Assembly (NCBI GenBank): GCA_963546395.1
Contig: CAUUMS010000021.1
Span: 1 to 24,639, forward strand
From: Bacteroides_D sp963546395
GTDB lineage: Bacteria; Bacteroidota; Bacteroidia; Bacteroidales; CAJPTX01
Length of the DNA: 24,639 nt
Direction: 5' to 3'
The notes below the pieces were generated by a model. The model searched no databases and had not been told where the DNA came from. It was given only the letters and a program-made list of their open reading frames with translations. The translations under genes and the position numbers were made by a program. Below, piece after piece: positions 14,851-22,828 of the stretch (positions within the stretch are counted from its first letter, which is position 1; each line of letters starts with the position of its first letter).

Positions 14851-14884
14851 CTAGGAACTATATCACTCGCAAGTTCACAAATTT
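14851..14884 (-). promoter_or_regulatory. upstream element related to the 95-nt module
   Basis: On the minus strand it reads TTTGTGAACTTGC then GAGTGATATAGTTCC, matching the core TTGCGAACTTGC and GATTAGTTTC of the lipoprotein modules with few differences, while the flanks do not match. It lies 26-59 nt before the ATG at 14825, the same placement as in genes A-C. A TTG is followed 17 nt later by TAGTTCC. Confidence 0.5.
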
Positions 14885-15027
14885 CTGCAATACAGTTGCG
14901 CAGATTTCTTATGAAATTAAGCGAACAATCAGACATAGTTGACGAATGGGCTATTCTCGTTGACACAACCATTGGACGAGATAATGCGGGCGAACGATAG
15001 CCGTCGCTGGCATTGCGTGAAAGGTGC

Positions 15028-15035
15028 TACCTTTG
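15028..15035 (+). promoter_or_regulatory. -7 box TACCTTTG for gcvP operon
   Basis: Exact match to TAnnTTTG, identical to the pseB box. It lies 86 nt before the ATG at 15122. A TTG triplet is 12 nt upstream, closer than a usual -33 element. It shows that translation should not start at the upstream in-frame ATG 14939. Confidence 0.6.
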
Positions 15036-15121
15036 CGCAAGCCGTGGGGAATGCAGGTGCGCATGCGGCGCATTGGGCAGGTTTCCGGGCATTCGAAACT
15101 TCGATAGCACAAGAAATCACT

Positions 15122-17971
15122 ATGAGTCAGGATTGCTTTTCGACCCGGCACCTCGGCCTCAGCGATGGGGACATGGCGGCCATGCTCGAGGCGATAGGTG
15201 TACAGTCGCTCAACGCGTTGATGGAGCAGGTGGTTCCACCGGACATCCGTCTCCCCAAACAGCTGCGTCTGCCCGAGGCACTCTCGGAGGCGGCCTACCT
15301 GGCTACCATCCGCGAGAAGGCGGGTAAAAACCGGGTGTTTCGCTCGCTGATCGGGCGGGGATACTACGGGACGGCCATGCCCGCGGTGCTGCAACGCAAC
15401 ATATTCGAGAACCCCACGTGGTACACCTCGTACACCCCCTACCAGGCTGAGGTAAGCCAGGGGCGACTGGAGGCGCTGCTCAATTTCCAGACGATGGTGA
15501 CGGGGCTCACGGGTATGGAGATTGCCAACGCCTCGCTCCTTGACGAGGGGACGGCGGCCGCAGAGGCCATGCTGATGATGTTTGCTCTGCGCTCGCGCGA
15601 GGCTGTGAAGGCCGGACGCAATGTGCTGTTTGTAGACAACGGGGTGTTCCCGCAGACCGTGGAGGTGCTGATAACGCGCGCCGAACCGCTGGGGATCCAG
15701 GTGGTGCGGGGCGATTTCCGGGAGTACCGCTTCGCTGGGACAGAGTTTGGGGCCGTGGTGCAGTACCCCGATCAGCATGGTGAAGTGCACGATTACCGTG
15801 GTTTTGCGACCCAGGTACACGAGGCTGGAGCCCTGCTCTGCGTAGCGGCCGACCTGCTCTCACTGGCCCTGCTGGGGGCTCCGGGCACCTGGGGGGCTGA
15901 CGTGGCTGTGGGCAGCACGCAACGCTTCGGCATACCGCTCGGTCTCGGGGGGCCTCACGCTGCCTACTTCGCCACCCGCGATGCGTACAAGCGGCAGATG
16001 CCGGGGCGCATCATAGGCGTGTCGGTGGATCGGCTAGGGAACCGGGCCCTCCGGATGGCCCTCCAGACCCGCGAGCAGCATATCAAGCGGGAGCGGGCCA
16101 CATCGAACATCTGCACGGCGCAAGCTTTGCTCGCCACGCTGGCGGGCATGTTTGCAGTGTATCACGGTCCGGAGGGGATCCTTCGGATAGCCCGCAATGC
16201 GCATGGGGCCGCCTCGGAGGCCGCGCACTGCCTGCAACAGTTGGGGTATACGATACGCCACGGGGCGTTCTTCGACACGATTGTCATTGAGCTCCCCAAG
16301 GCTGAGCTCACGGCGCAGATTCGCCAACTGGCTCTGGAGGCTGAGATGAACTTCTACTACCGTGAGGATGGAGCCATCTCCATCTCTTTCGATGAGCTGA
16401 GCACGGCGGAAGAGGTAGGACGAGTGGTGTCCATATTCGCCCAGGTGCTGGGGAAGCCGTTCTCACCCATCCACAGCATCGAGCGCGAGAGCAGCATTCC
16501 GGAGGCACTGCGGCGCACGAGCGCATTCATGACCGAGTCGATATTCAACACCTACCGCACGGAGACCGAGATGATGCGCTACCTGCATAAGCTGGCGAAC
16601 CGAGACATCGCATTGAACCACAGCATGATTCCGCTGGGCAGCTGCACCATGAAGCTGAATTCGGCGGCCTCGATGCTCCCGCTGAGCTGGGTGGAATGGG
16701 GGGCGATACATCCCTTTGCCCCAGCTGATCAGATGCAGGGCTATCTGGAGCTTCTGCGTGAGACGGAGGAGTACCTATCCGAGATAACCGGGTTTGCAGC
16801 CACCACGCTACAGCCTAACTCGGGGGCCTCGGGCGAGTACACGGGGCTACTGATCATACGCCAGTATCACATCTCGCGGGGTGAGGGGCATCGGAACACG
16901 GTGCTCATCCCGGCCTCGGCGCATGGCACCAATCCCGCCAGCGCGGCTATGGCCGGAGCGCAGATTGTGACGGTGGATTGCGATGCGAAGGGTAACATCG
17001 ATGTGGACGACCTGCGTCGGAAGGCCGAGCAGCACGCCGCCACGCTGTCGGCGTTCATGGTGACGTACCCCTCGACGCATGGGATCTTTGAGAGCCGCAT
17101 CCGGGAGATGGTGGAGATCGTGCATCGGCATGGTGGCCAGGTGTATATGGATGGGGCAAATATGAATGCGCAGGTGGGGCTGACCAGTCCTGGCTACATC
17201 GGGGCCGATGTGTGCCACCTGAATCTACACAAGACCTTTGCCATCCCGCACGGGGGTGGTGGTCCGGGCGTTGGCTCCGTGAGCGTGGCCGAGCATCTGG
17301 CCCCACTACTCCCAGGGCATTGCGTGGTGAAGACGGGCGGGGCACACGGGATTCGCGCCGTGTCCTCGGCTCCCTGGGGGAGTGCTAGCGTGGTGCCCAT
17401 CACGTATGCCTACATACGCATGATGGGGGCCGAGGGGCTGACGAAGGCCTCGGAGTACGCTATACTCTCGGCTAACTACTTGGTGGCGCGCCTAAGTGGG
17501 CACTACGAGGCGGTGTACCGCGGAGAGACCGGCTTCGTGGGGCATGAGGTGATAGTGGATTGCCGCAACTGCAAGAATGACTACGGGGTGGAGACGGCCG
17601 ACATAGCTCGTCGCCTGATGGACTACGGGTTTCATGCTCCTACCCTATCGTTCCCCGTGCATGAAACGCTGATGGTGGAGCCCACCGAGAGCGAATCGAA
17701 GGCCGAGCTCGATCGGTTCTGCGAGGCACTCATCGCCATCAAGGGTGAGATGGAGGCCATCGCCCGTGGGGAGCAGGATGGTGAGGACAACCTGCTGAAG
17801 AATGCGCCCCACACCGCGCAAGAGGTGACGGCTGACGAGTGGCACCACGGCTATAGCCGTACGGCTGCGGCCTACCCGCTGGAGTGGATCCATGAGAATA
17901 AGTACTGGCCCTACGTGAGCCGGATTGACTCGGGCTACGGGGATCGCAACCTAATATGCACGTGCCAGTAA
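15122..17971 (+). CDS. gcvP: glycine dehydrogenase (decarboxylating), P-protein of the glycine cleavage system
   Basis: 949 residues, the normal size for the fused, homodimeric P-protein. MSQDCFSTRHLGLSDGDMAAML is the usual N-terminus. TPYQAEVSQGRLEALLNFQT and LLDEGTAAAEAMLM mark the N-terminal half; NHSMIPLGSCTMKLNSAASM and LQPNSGASGEYTGLL mark the C-terminal half. LNLHKTFAIPHGGGGPGVG contains the PLP lysine, Lys704, and the glycine-rich loop. It decarboxylates glycine and passes the aminomethyl group to lipoyl-GcvH. No gcvT or gcvH is in the window. ATG 15122 is chosen over 14939 because of length and the promoter at 15028-15035. It is the first gene of a plus-strand operon. Confidence 0.97.
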   Translation: MSQDCFSTRHLGLSDGDMAAMLEAIGVQSLNALMEQVVPPDIRLPKQLRLPEALSEAAYLATIREKAGKNRVFRSLIGRGYYGTAMPAVLQRNIFENPTWYTSYTPYQAEVSQGRLEALLNFQTMVTGLTGMEIANASLLDEGTAAAEAMLMMFALRSREAVKAGRNVLFVDNGVFPQTVEVLITRAEPLGIQVVRGDFREYRFAGTEFGAVVQYPDQHGEVHDYRGFATQVHEAGALLCVAADLLSLALLGAPGTWGADVAVGSTQRFGIPLGLGGPHAAYFATRDAYKRQMPGRIIGVSVDRLGNRALRMALQTREQHIKRERATSNICTAQALLATLAGMFAVYHGPEGILRIARNAHGAASEAAHCLQQLGYTIRHGAFFDTIVIELPKAELTAQIRQLALEAEMNFYYREDGAISISFDELSTAEEVGRVVSIFAQVLGKPFSPIHSIERESSIPEALRRTSAFMTESIFNTYRTETEMMRYLHKLANRDIALNHSMIPLGSCTMKLNSAASMLPLSWVEWGAIHPFAPADQMQGYLELLRETEEYLSEITGFAATTLQPNSGASGEYTGLLIIRQYHISRGEGHRNTVLIPASAHGTNPASAAMAGAQIVTVDCDAKGNIDVDDLRRKAEQHAATLSAFMVTYPSTHGIFESRIREMVEIVHRHGGQVYMDGANMNAQVGLTSPGYIGADVCHLNLHKTFAIPHGGGGPGVGSVSVAEHLAPLLPGHCVVKTGGAHGIRAVSSAPWGSASVVPITYAYIRMMGAEGLTKASEYAILSANYLVARLSGHYEAVYRGETGFVGHEVIVDCRNCKNDYGVETADIARRLMDYGFHAPTLSFPVHETLMVEPTESESKAELDRFCEALIAIKGEMEAIARGEQDGEDNLLKNAPHTAQEVTADEWHHGYSRTAAAYPLEWIHENKYWPYVSRIDSGYGDRNLICTCQ

Positions 17972-18009
17972 GGGCTACCCGCCCATAACGTAAACACCCA
18001 GAGCTGAGT

Positions 18010-18600
18010 ATGAGCCGCATACGAGAGCTAGTGTACCAGAATCGTAGCTACCGTCGATTTGACGGTAGCTACGCTGTGGGCCCAGAAGTGCTGGAGCAGC
18101 TGATAGATCTGGGTCGGATGTCGCCAAGCGGGCTCAATCGCCAATGGCTTCGCTACATGCCCATAACCGAGCCGGAGCAGTGCACAGCCCTGTGCGAGCG
18201 GCTGGGATGGGCTGGCTACCTGAAGGATTGGCCGGGACCCGATGCGGGGGAACGTCCCACGGCATACATCGTGATGCTGGAGGACGGGACACACGGCCAC
18301 GGGCACCCGTTGGACGCAGGAATAGCCGCCCAGAGCATCCTGCTTGGGGCCACAGAGATGGGGCTCGGGGGGTGTATACTGGCGAGCTTCTCGCAGGAGC
18401 AGTTGGCACGACTCCTCGGGGTACCCACGGGGATGCGCATTGCGCTGGTGGTGGCCATCGGCAAGCCCGCAGAGGAGATTGTGGTGGAGCCTTTGGCCAT
18501 GGATGGGGATGTCAAATACTGGCACGAGGGGCGCACGCACCATGTGCCTAAACGTCCGCTGGGCGACGTGATTGTGCCCGTGCACTTCACCAAGGAATAG
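18010..18600 (+). CDS. nitroreductase family protein
   Basis: 196 residues of the FMN-dependent nitroreductase fold. YQNRSYRRFDGS near the N-terminus and LIDLGRMSPSGLNRQWLRY give the FMN phosphate-binding Arg/Ser pattern. DAGIAAQSILLGATEMGLGGCILASF is the central helix of the family, and RIALVVAIGKPAEE is the typical C-terminal strand. Members use NAD(P)H to reduce nitro groups, quinones or similar. The physiological substrate is not known. It starts 38 nt after gcvP and ends 11 nt before rbfA, so it is within the operon. Confidence 0.9.
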   Translation: MSRIRELVYQNRSYRRFDGSYAVGPEVLEQLIDLGRMSPSGLNRQWLRYMPITEPEQCTALCERLGWAGYLKDWPGPDAGERPTAYIVMLEDGTHGHGHPLDAGIAAQSILLGATEMGLGGCILASFSQEQLARLLGVPTGMRIALVVAIGKPAEEIVVEPLAMDGDVKYWHEGRTHHVPKRPLGDVIVPVHFTKE

Positions 18601-18611
18601 GAGACGAGAGG

Positions 18612-18995
18612 ATGCAGGTAGGCGGGGAATCAATTCGCCAGCTGAAGGTGGCTAGGCAGCTGCAACGCGACCTCAGCGAGATCTTTAGGGCCCAAGCCTC
18701 CAGCTTCGGGGCGGGACGTATGGTGACGGTAACCCGGGTGCGCGTGTCGTCGGATCTGGAGTATGCCCACGTATTCCTGAGCCTATTCCCCTCGCAGGCC
18801 TCCGAGGAAGTTCTGGCACAGATCAGGGCGCAGGGTCGTGAGATACGCTTTCAGCTGGGAAGACGCATTGGCAAGCAGTGTCGTGTGGTGCCAGAGCTCA
18901 CATTCGTGCTAGACGACTCGCTAGACTACATCGACAACATTGACCGCCTGCTGGATAACGAGACCAGCGATGGTGCTGACGGGGCACAGCAATAG
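18612..18995 (+). CDS. rbfA: ribosome-binding factor A
   Basis: 127 residues, typical length. The single KH-like domain shows VARQLQRDLSEIFRAQA, then VTVTRVRVSSDLEYAHVFLSLFP and the basic helix IRFQLGRRIGKQCRVVPELTFVLDDSLDY, all characteristic of RbfA. It binds the 30S subunit during late maturation near helix 1 of 16S rRNA. GAGACGAGAGG just upstream of ATG is a fair ribosome-binding site. It is followed by the methyltransferase and permease genes; rbfA next to a LolC/LolE-type permease is an arrangement seen in Bacteroidota. Confidence 0.95.
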   Translation: MQVGGESIRQLKVARQLQRDLSEIFRAQASSFGAGRMVTVTRVRVSSDLEYAHVFLSLFPSQASEEVLAQIRAQGREIRFQLGRRIGKQCRVVPELTFVLDDSLDYIDNIDRLLDNETSDGADGAQQ

Positions 18996-19027
18996 ATGGA
19001 TATAGCAGCAACACACGGGGGCGCAGC

Positions 19028-19822
19028 ATGGTAGGAGGGCTGGTACGCTTAGCCACCCGGATACTCCCACGTCCGCTACTGCACCGGGTGGGTGTGATGG
19101 CGGGGTGGTGCATGGCCCAGTGCATGCTGGGGAGTCGATACGAAGACCCGATAGATGGCTTCGGCTACCGCAGCTTGCTACCCTACGGGCGAGTGACCAA
19201 GCGTGCGAATGCGTTGGCTCCCCACTCGCTATCGCTGGAACGGCACCGGATGCTGTGGCTCTACCTGACCCGTGAGCTGCGCATTGAGCAGGCACAACAG
19301 CTCCGCGTGTTGCACATGGCCCCCGAGTGGGCACTGCTGCGACGACTAAGGAGGATGACGGGACTACGGTACACCACAGCCGACTTGAGCTCACCCTGGG
19401 CCTCGGTGCACTGCGACATACAAGAGCTCCCGTTTGACGATGCATCTTTCGACCTGATCCTTTGCAACCACGTTCTGGAGCACATCCCGGACGACCGACG
19501 GGCTATGCGGGAGCTCTACCGGGTGCTAGCACCGGGGGGAACAGCCCTGCTGCTGGTACCTCTAGACACGACCCGCTCCACTACCCTAGAGGATCCGAGC
19601 ATCGACACCCCTGCCCTGCGCGAGCAGTTCTACTGGCAGCGAGACCACCTGCGTCTCTACGGGCTCGATTACCCTGGGCGGCTCTCTGATGCGGGATTTG
19701 CGGTAGAGGTGGTGGATTACGCCGCATCACTGGGGCCTGAGGCCTGCCAGCGTCATGCCATTCGCACGGATGAGCCGCTGTACATCGGCCGTAAGTCCGA
19801 GGAAGATCGCAATGCCGTTTAG
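19028..19822 (+). CDS. class I SAM-dependent methyltransferase
   Basis: 264 residues. Motif I is replaced by RVLHMAPEWALLRRLRRM rather than a GxGxG loop, as in a subgroup of Methyltransf_11 proteins with an H-x-A-P-E signature. YTTADLSSPWASVHCDIQELPFDD carries the acidic SAM-ribose position. FDLILCNHVLEHIPDDRRAMRELYRVLAPGG is the standard motif II/III block. Acceptor unknown. The N-terminal 60 residues are basic and contain MVGGLVRLATRILPRPLLH, possibly a membrane-proximal helix. It starts 32 nt after rbfA and its last 11 nt overlap the permease gene, indicating coupling. Confidence 0.9.
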   Translation: MVGGLVRLATRILPRPLLHRVGVMAGWCMAQCMLGSRYEDPIDGFGYRSLLPYGRVTKRANALAPHSLSLERHRMLWLYLTRELRIEQAQQLRVLHMAPEWALLRRLRRMTGLRYTTADLSSPWASVHCDIQELPFDDASFDLILCNHVLEHIPDDRRAMRELYRVLAPGGTALLLVPLDTTRSTTLEDPSIDTPALREQFYWQRDHLRLYGLDYPGRLSDAGFAVEVVDYAASLGPEACQRHAIRTDEPLYIGRKSEEDRNAV

Positions 19823-21038
19823 CCTATTCGTGGCCCTGCATCACCTGCTATCGAAGAAGCGGGTGCATGCGACCAACACCATAGCGTGGATAGCCATGCT
19901 GGGGGTGTCGATTAGCGCCATGGCCATTGTGGTGGTGCTATCCGTGTTCAACGGTATAGAGTCGCTGGTGAGCAGCATGTACTCAACGCTAGACACGGAT
20001 CTGAAGATTGTCCCAAGTCAGGGGAAGGTGTTTCGAGTGGGAGATGCTCTACAAGCCCTACAGGAGACGTTGCCGCAGGGTGGTCGCTGGGGGTGCGTGC
20101 TAGAGGAGAACGCACTCTTCAGCTACGGGGGACGGCAGCACGTGGGCACCATGCTAGGGATGGATACGGCCTATGCCAGCATGTCGCAGCTAGCCAGCCA
20201 TAGCATCGAGGGGAGTGCTACACTCTACCGCGGTAGCCAACCGCTAGCCATACTTGCCAGTGGGGTGGCGTACTACCTGGGGGCATCACCCTCGCACTAC
20301 GACCCCTTGGCCGTGTACGTGCCAAATCGCCTGGCGAGCAACTGGCTCAATCCGGCCACGGCATTCCATGAGAAACGATACGCATTCGATGCCATCGTGT
20401 CCATAAATGCGGGGTTCGATGAGCACACGGTTGTGCTCCCCATCAGCGAGGTGCAAAAATTGCTCTCGTATGATGGCGACGTGGCGAGTGCCGTCCACAT
20501 CAACCTGCCTCATGGTGCCAGCATCAGCGGAGTACAGCAACTATTGCGGCAGAAGCTAGGTGCGGAGTGCCGCGTGCTAAACCGGATGGAGCAAAACGAA
20601 TCGCTCTACAAGACCATGCGCGGCGAGCGGCTCGTGATCATCGTCATACTGGCCCTCATCCTACTCATCGCCACGTTCAACGTGGTAGGCTCACTCTCAA
20701 TGTTGATCATCGAGAAGCGAGATGACATTCTCCAGCTACGCTACCTGGGGGCACGGTATGGCCAGGTGCGGCAGATCTTCCTGCTGGAGGGGGTGCTCAT
20801 TGCCCTGAGCGGTGGAGTGGCCGGTGTGGTGTTAGGACTCCTCATCTGCTGGCTCCAACAGACGTTCGGCATCGTACGACTCGGTGGGAGCGGTAACTTC
20901 ATCGTGCAGGCATACCCCGTGGAGGTGCATGCGAGTGACATCCTACTCGTGGTGGCACTCGTGGCGGGGCTCGGGTTACTGGCCTCGTTGGCCCCTCTGG
21001 GCACCATGCGCATCGCTAGAGATGATGCCAAGCGGTAA
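19812..21038 (+). CDS. LolC/LolE-family ABC transporter permease (FtsX-like)
   Basis: 408 residues from ATG 19812. Four membrane segments are visible: about 22-46 (IAWIAMLGVSISAMAIVVVL), 274-300 (IIVILALILLIATFNVVG), 329-351 (ALSGGVAGVVLGLLICWL) and 376-396 (ILLVVALVAGLGLLASL). A large extracytoplasmic loop of about 220 residues lies between the first two, and EKRDDILQLRYLGA is the cytoplasmic coupling helix of FtsX/LolE permeases. With an ATPase (not in the window) it would extract lipoproteins from the inner membrane toward LolA. The in-frame ATG 19755 would lie deep in the methyltransferase gene and precede a non-hydrophobic leader. No terminator with a T-run follows. Confidence 0.9.
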   Translation: MPFSLFVALHHLLSKKRVHATNTIAWIAMLGVSISAMAIVVVLSVFNGIESLVSSMYSTLDTDLKIVPSQGKVFRVGDALQALQETLPQGGRWGCVLEENALFSYGGRQHVGTMLGMDTAYASMSQLASHSIEGSATLYRGSQPLAILASGVAYYLGASPSHYDPLAVYVPNRLASNWLNPATAFHEKRYAFDAIVSINAGFDEHTVVLPISEVQKLLSYDGDVASAVHINLPHGASISGVQQLLRQKLGAECRVLNRMEQNESLYKTMRGERLVIIVILALILLIATFNVVGSLSMLIIEKRDDILQLRYLGARYGQVRQIFLLEGVLIALSGGVAGVVLGLLICWLQQTFGIVRLGGSGNFIVQAYPVEVHASDILLVVALVAGLGLLASLAPLGTMRIARDDAKR

Positions 21039-21808
21039 ACTCTAGCGAGAGCGAATATCAACACTAACTCTTGCCTACCCTGGTGCTACAGGTATCAGCC
21101 TGATGCGCAGCGGTTATCCTGTGAAGATGACCCGACGCATTGCTGATGGCACGGGTGGTGCAACGATTGGGGCTAACAGACGTACGTAGTGACGCGGCAG
21201 CGAGGCAAAGGCATTGTCGGATGCAGGATGACCATGCAACGGTTGCTGTGCCCAGCTGAGAGCTCCTCGGGATACTACACCAGATTGCCACAAGTGCTAC
21301 CAAGAATAGGGCTGCACTTGTGGTAGGTGGCTACCGCATGATTTCTAATGGTCACCTTTCTGCCTGGAGCGAAGACTCTGCCCTCCCGTCTCGGACGACA
21401 GTTTGCCGGCACTAAACACGAGGGTAAAAACCTGCGGGGGATGAATTCAATGGCCACAGATCGGGCCTTTATCCATCGGCTGTGAACGAATATGCGAGCC
21501 CAGGGCGTACTCCTCGTACGGTGAGCATTACCCAGTCTACCCATGCGCAGCGTAGCGAGCCCGCCTAGTGGTACACTGCTAGAAGGGCTCTGTACACCAG
21601 GGAACACAGGAGGAGCACCCGATAGGGCACGAAGGAAAAGCCTGACAGCAGAACCGATATAGGCTCACTGGCAGGCTCGGCGGGCAAAGTCTATCACTGA
21701 GGAAAGGCGACCACCGTAGGTGTAACCTCAACGATGTCCGCACAATAATAGCACGCCTGTAGCCCCCACCTGGCTCGCATTAACGATGAAGGAATTGGGC
21801 TACAAAAC
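21039..21808. other. gene-free stretch between convergent genes
   Basis: No frame here has convincing coding character: the minus-strand frames 21064-21303 and 21275-21607 lack recognisable domains and are rich in Ser, Arg, Cys and Pro as expected of chance frames in high-GC DNA. No tRNA arm GTTCGANTC was seen. The one clear structure is the inverted repeat at 21288-21323. It could hold a non-coding RNA, or be decayed coding sequence. Confidence 0.5.
21288..21323. repeat. perfect 10-bp inverted repeat
   Basis: CCACAAGTGC at 21288-21297 and GCACTTGTGG at 21314-21323 are exact reverse complements with a 16-nt spacer. No T-run follows on either strand. It may be an RNA hairpin or a protein-binding site. 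Confidence 0.65.
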
Positions 21809-21840
21809 AGGGGGCACGGCTCACACGAGCCATGCCCCCT
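21809..21840 (-). terminator. rho-independent terminator downstream of the coiled-coil gene
   Basis: Arms AGGGGGCACGGCTC and GAGCCATGCCCCCT pair over 14 positions with one C-A mismatch and a 4-nt loop ACAC. On the minus strand the stem is followed by GTTTTGTA. It lies about 120 nt after the stop of the minus-strand gene at 21959; no other minus-strand gene is closer. Confidence 0.75.
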
Positions 21841-21958
21841 GGGGATCTCTAACGACCGTCGTCCGCTAGTCCGTGATGCAATCAGGACACCCCTACATTG
21901 CCTGCATCAAAGCGGGCAGCAGCCCGGCACGACTAGTGACGAGAGGTACTAAGGGCAA

Positions 21959-22567
21959 CTACCGCCGCCCACGCTCATCGGCACGCTTCTCGCGTTCGCG
22001 ATTTTGCTTAATCAGCTCGCGCTCCTTTGCCTTGGCCTTGGAGAGCATCTCTTTAGCGAATGAGGCTTTACGCTTGCCCTTCTCGATAAGTCGGGCCCCT
22101 TTGCGCTCCATCTTCTGGGCCTCACGAAGGCTGGCTTTCGTTTCACGGGACTCAGCCCGATAGCCCTGCTTGAGCTCAGCAGCAGAGGCCCTCGCCGCGG
22201 CCTTCTCATCCTTGTCGCGGGATTGCAGTGCCCCAGAGAGACGCTTCAGTTCGCGCTCGTAAGAGCTCGTCATTTTACTCAACGCCTTGGCGTGCTGCTT
22301 GGCTTCCGCATGCCCCTGCTTCTGCATAGCCTTCCCTTCGGCCACCATCTGCTGCGCATCCGATATCTTCTGCTGCACAGCATTGACACGATCTGAAGCC
22401 TTGGCTAGGCGCTCCTCCAACGTGATTTGCTGGTGAGCGGCTGTACTGTCTTGTGCTCGCAATGCGCCCGGTAGCATCAGAAGAACCCCAAGCAGGAGCC
22501 CACCCCATGAGAGGCACGCCGCGCTACCGATTTTGCGATGCTTGCGGCCAGTATATCTCTTCCCCAT
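21959..22567 (-). CDS. secreted Lys/Glu-rich coiled-coil protein, unknown function
   Basis: 202 residues from ATG 22567; GTG 22573 is also in frame. Residues 1-38 are a long basic signal peptide with core WGGLLLGVLLMLPGALRA and predicted cleavage before QDS. The rest is almost wholly charged helix: LEERLAKASDRVNAVQQKI, then repeats of Ala/Lys/Glu/Gln such as KAMQKQGHAEAKQHAKALSKM, ending KERELIKQNREREKRADERG. This indicates a long periplasmic coiled coil with a very basic C-terminus. No enzymatic motif is visible. A near-consensus promoter box precedes it and a terminator follows, so it is probably monocistronic. Confidence 0.8.
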   Translation of the reverse strand: MGKRYTGRKHRKIGSAACLSWGGLLLGVLLMLPGALRAQDSTAAHQQITLEERLAKASDRVNAVQQKISDAQQMVAEGKAMQKQGHAEAKQHAKALSKMTSSYERELKRLSGALQSRDKDEKAAARASAAELKQGYRAESRETKASLREAQKMERKGARLIEKGKRKASFAKEMLSKAKAKERELIKQNREREKRADERGRR

Positions 22568-22598
22568 GTTCACCCACAGTTGACCCCGAAATTGGGGG

Positions 22599-22606
22599 TA
22601 AAGGTA
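22599..22606 (-). promoter_or_regulatory. candidate -7 box TACCTTTA for the coiled-coil gene
   Basis: On the minus strand TACCTTTA matches TAnnTTTG except for the last base. It lies 32 nt before ATG 22567. No TTTG was seen near -33. Confidence 0.4.
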
Positions 22607-22828
22607 TAAAAATGCGTAATGAGTTGATGCCTAGAATAGATGCGCATCCAGGTTAGGTGAGCCAGTCTCTCGCCCCGCAGGATTTTCTGCACGGTGAGCA
22701 TCATAATCAGTCACAAATTGCTTACGGCCTTTGCATCCCGTGCACATGTGCGTAATCCCGTCGACGCCAACCTGAGCAATAGCATCGGAGACCCCGTACA
22801 TACGCACGAGAGGTTTGCTACGCCGGGG

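Larger units (their letters stand above)
14826..15121. other. divergent intergenic region between the lipoprotein array and gcvP
   Basis: This 296-nt stretch separates divergent transcripts. The minus-strand element at 14851-14884 serves the lipoprotein side and the plus-strand box at 15028-15035 serves gcvP. A plus-strand frame open from 14939 into gcvP crosses the box and is not considered coding. No glycine riboswitch-like fold was recognised. Confidence 0.6.

Noticed and set aside
15036..15121. Possible glycine riboswitch upstream of gcvP
   Set aside because: The leader is only about 80 nt and I could not recognise the tandem aptamer core, and gcvP has an ordinary promoter close by.
14951..15820. 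Minus-strand 289-residue open frame over the start of gcvP
   Set aside because: It is antisense to gcvP and lacks any recognisable motif.
21275..21607. Minus-strand 110-residue open frame in the long gap
   Set aside because: No ribosome-binding site, no domain and a Ser/Arg/Pro-rich composition; treated as chance.
21637..21710. Fragments GACAGCAGAACC and GAGGAAAGG that recall RNase P RNA
   Set aside because: They occur in the reverse order to the real RNA (the GAGGAAAG box should come first), with no other conserved RNase P blocks.
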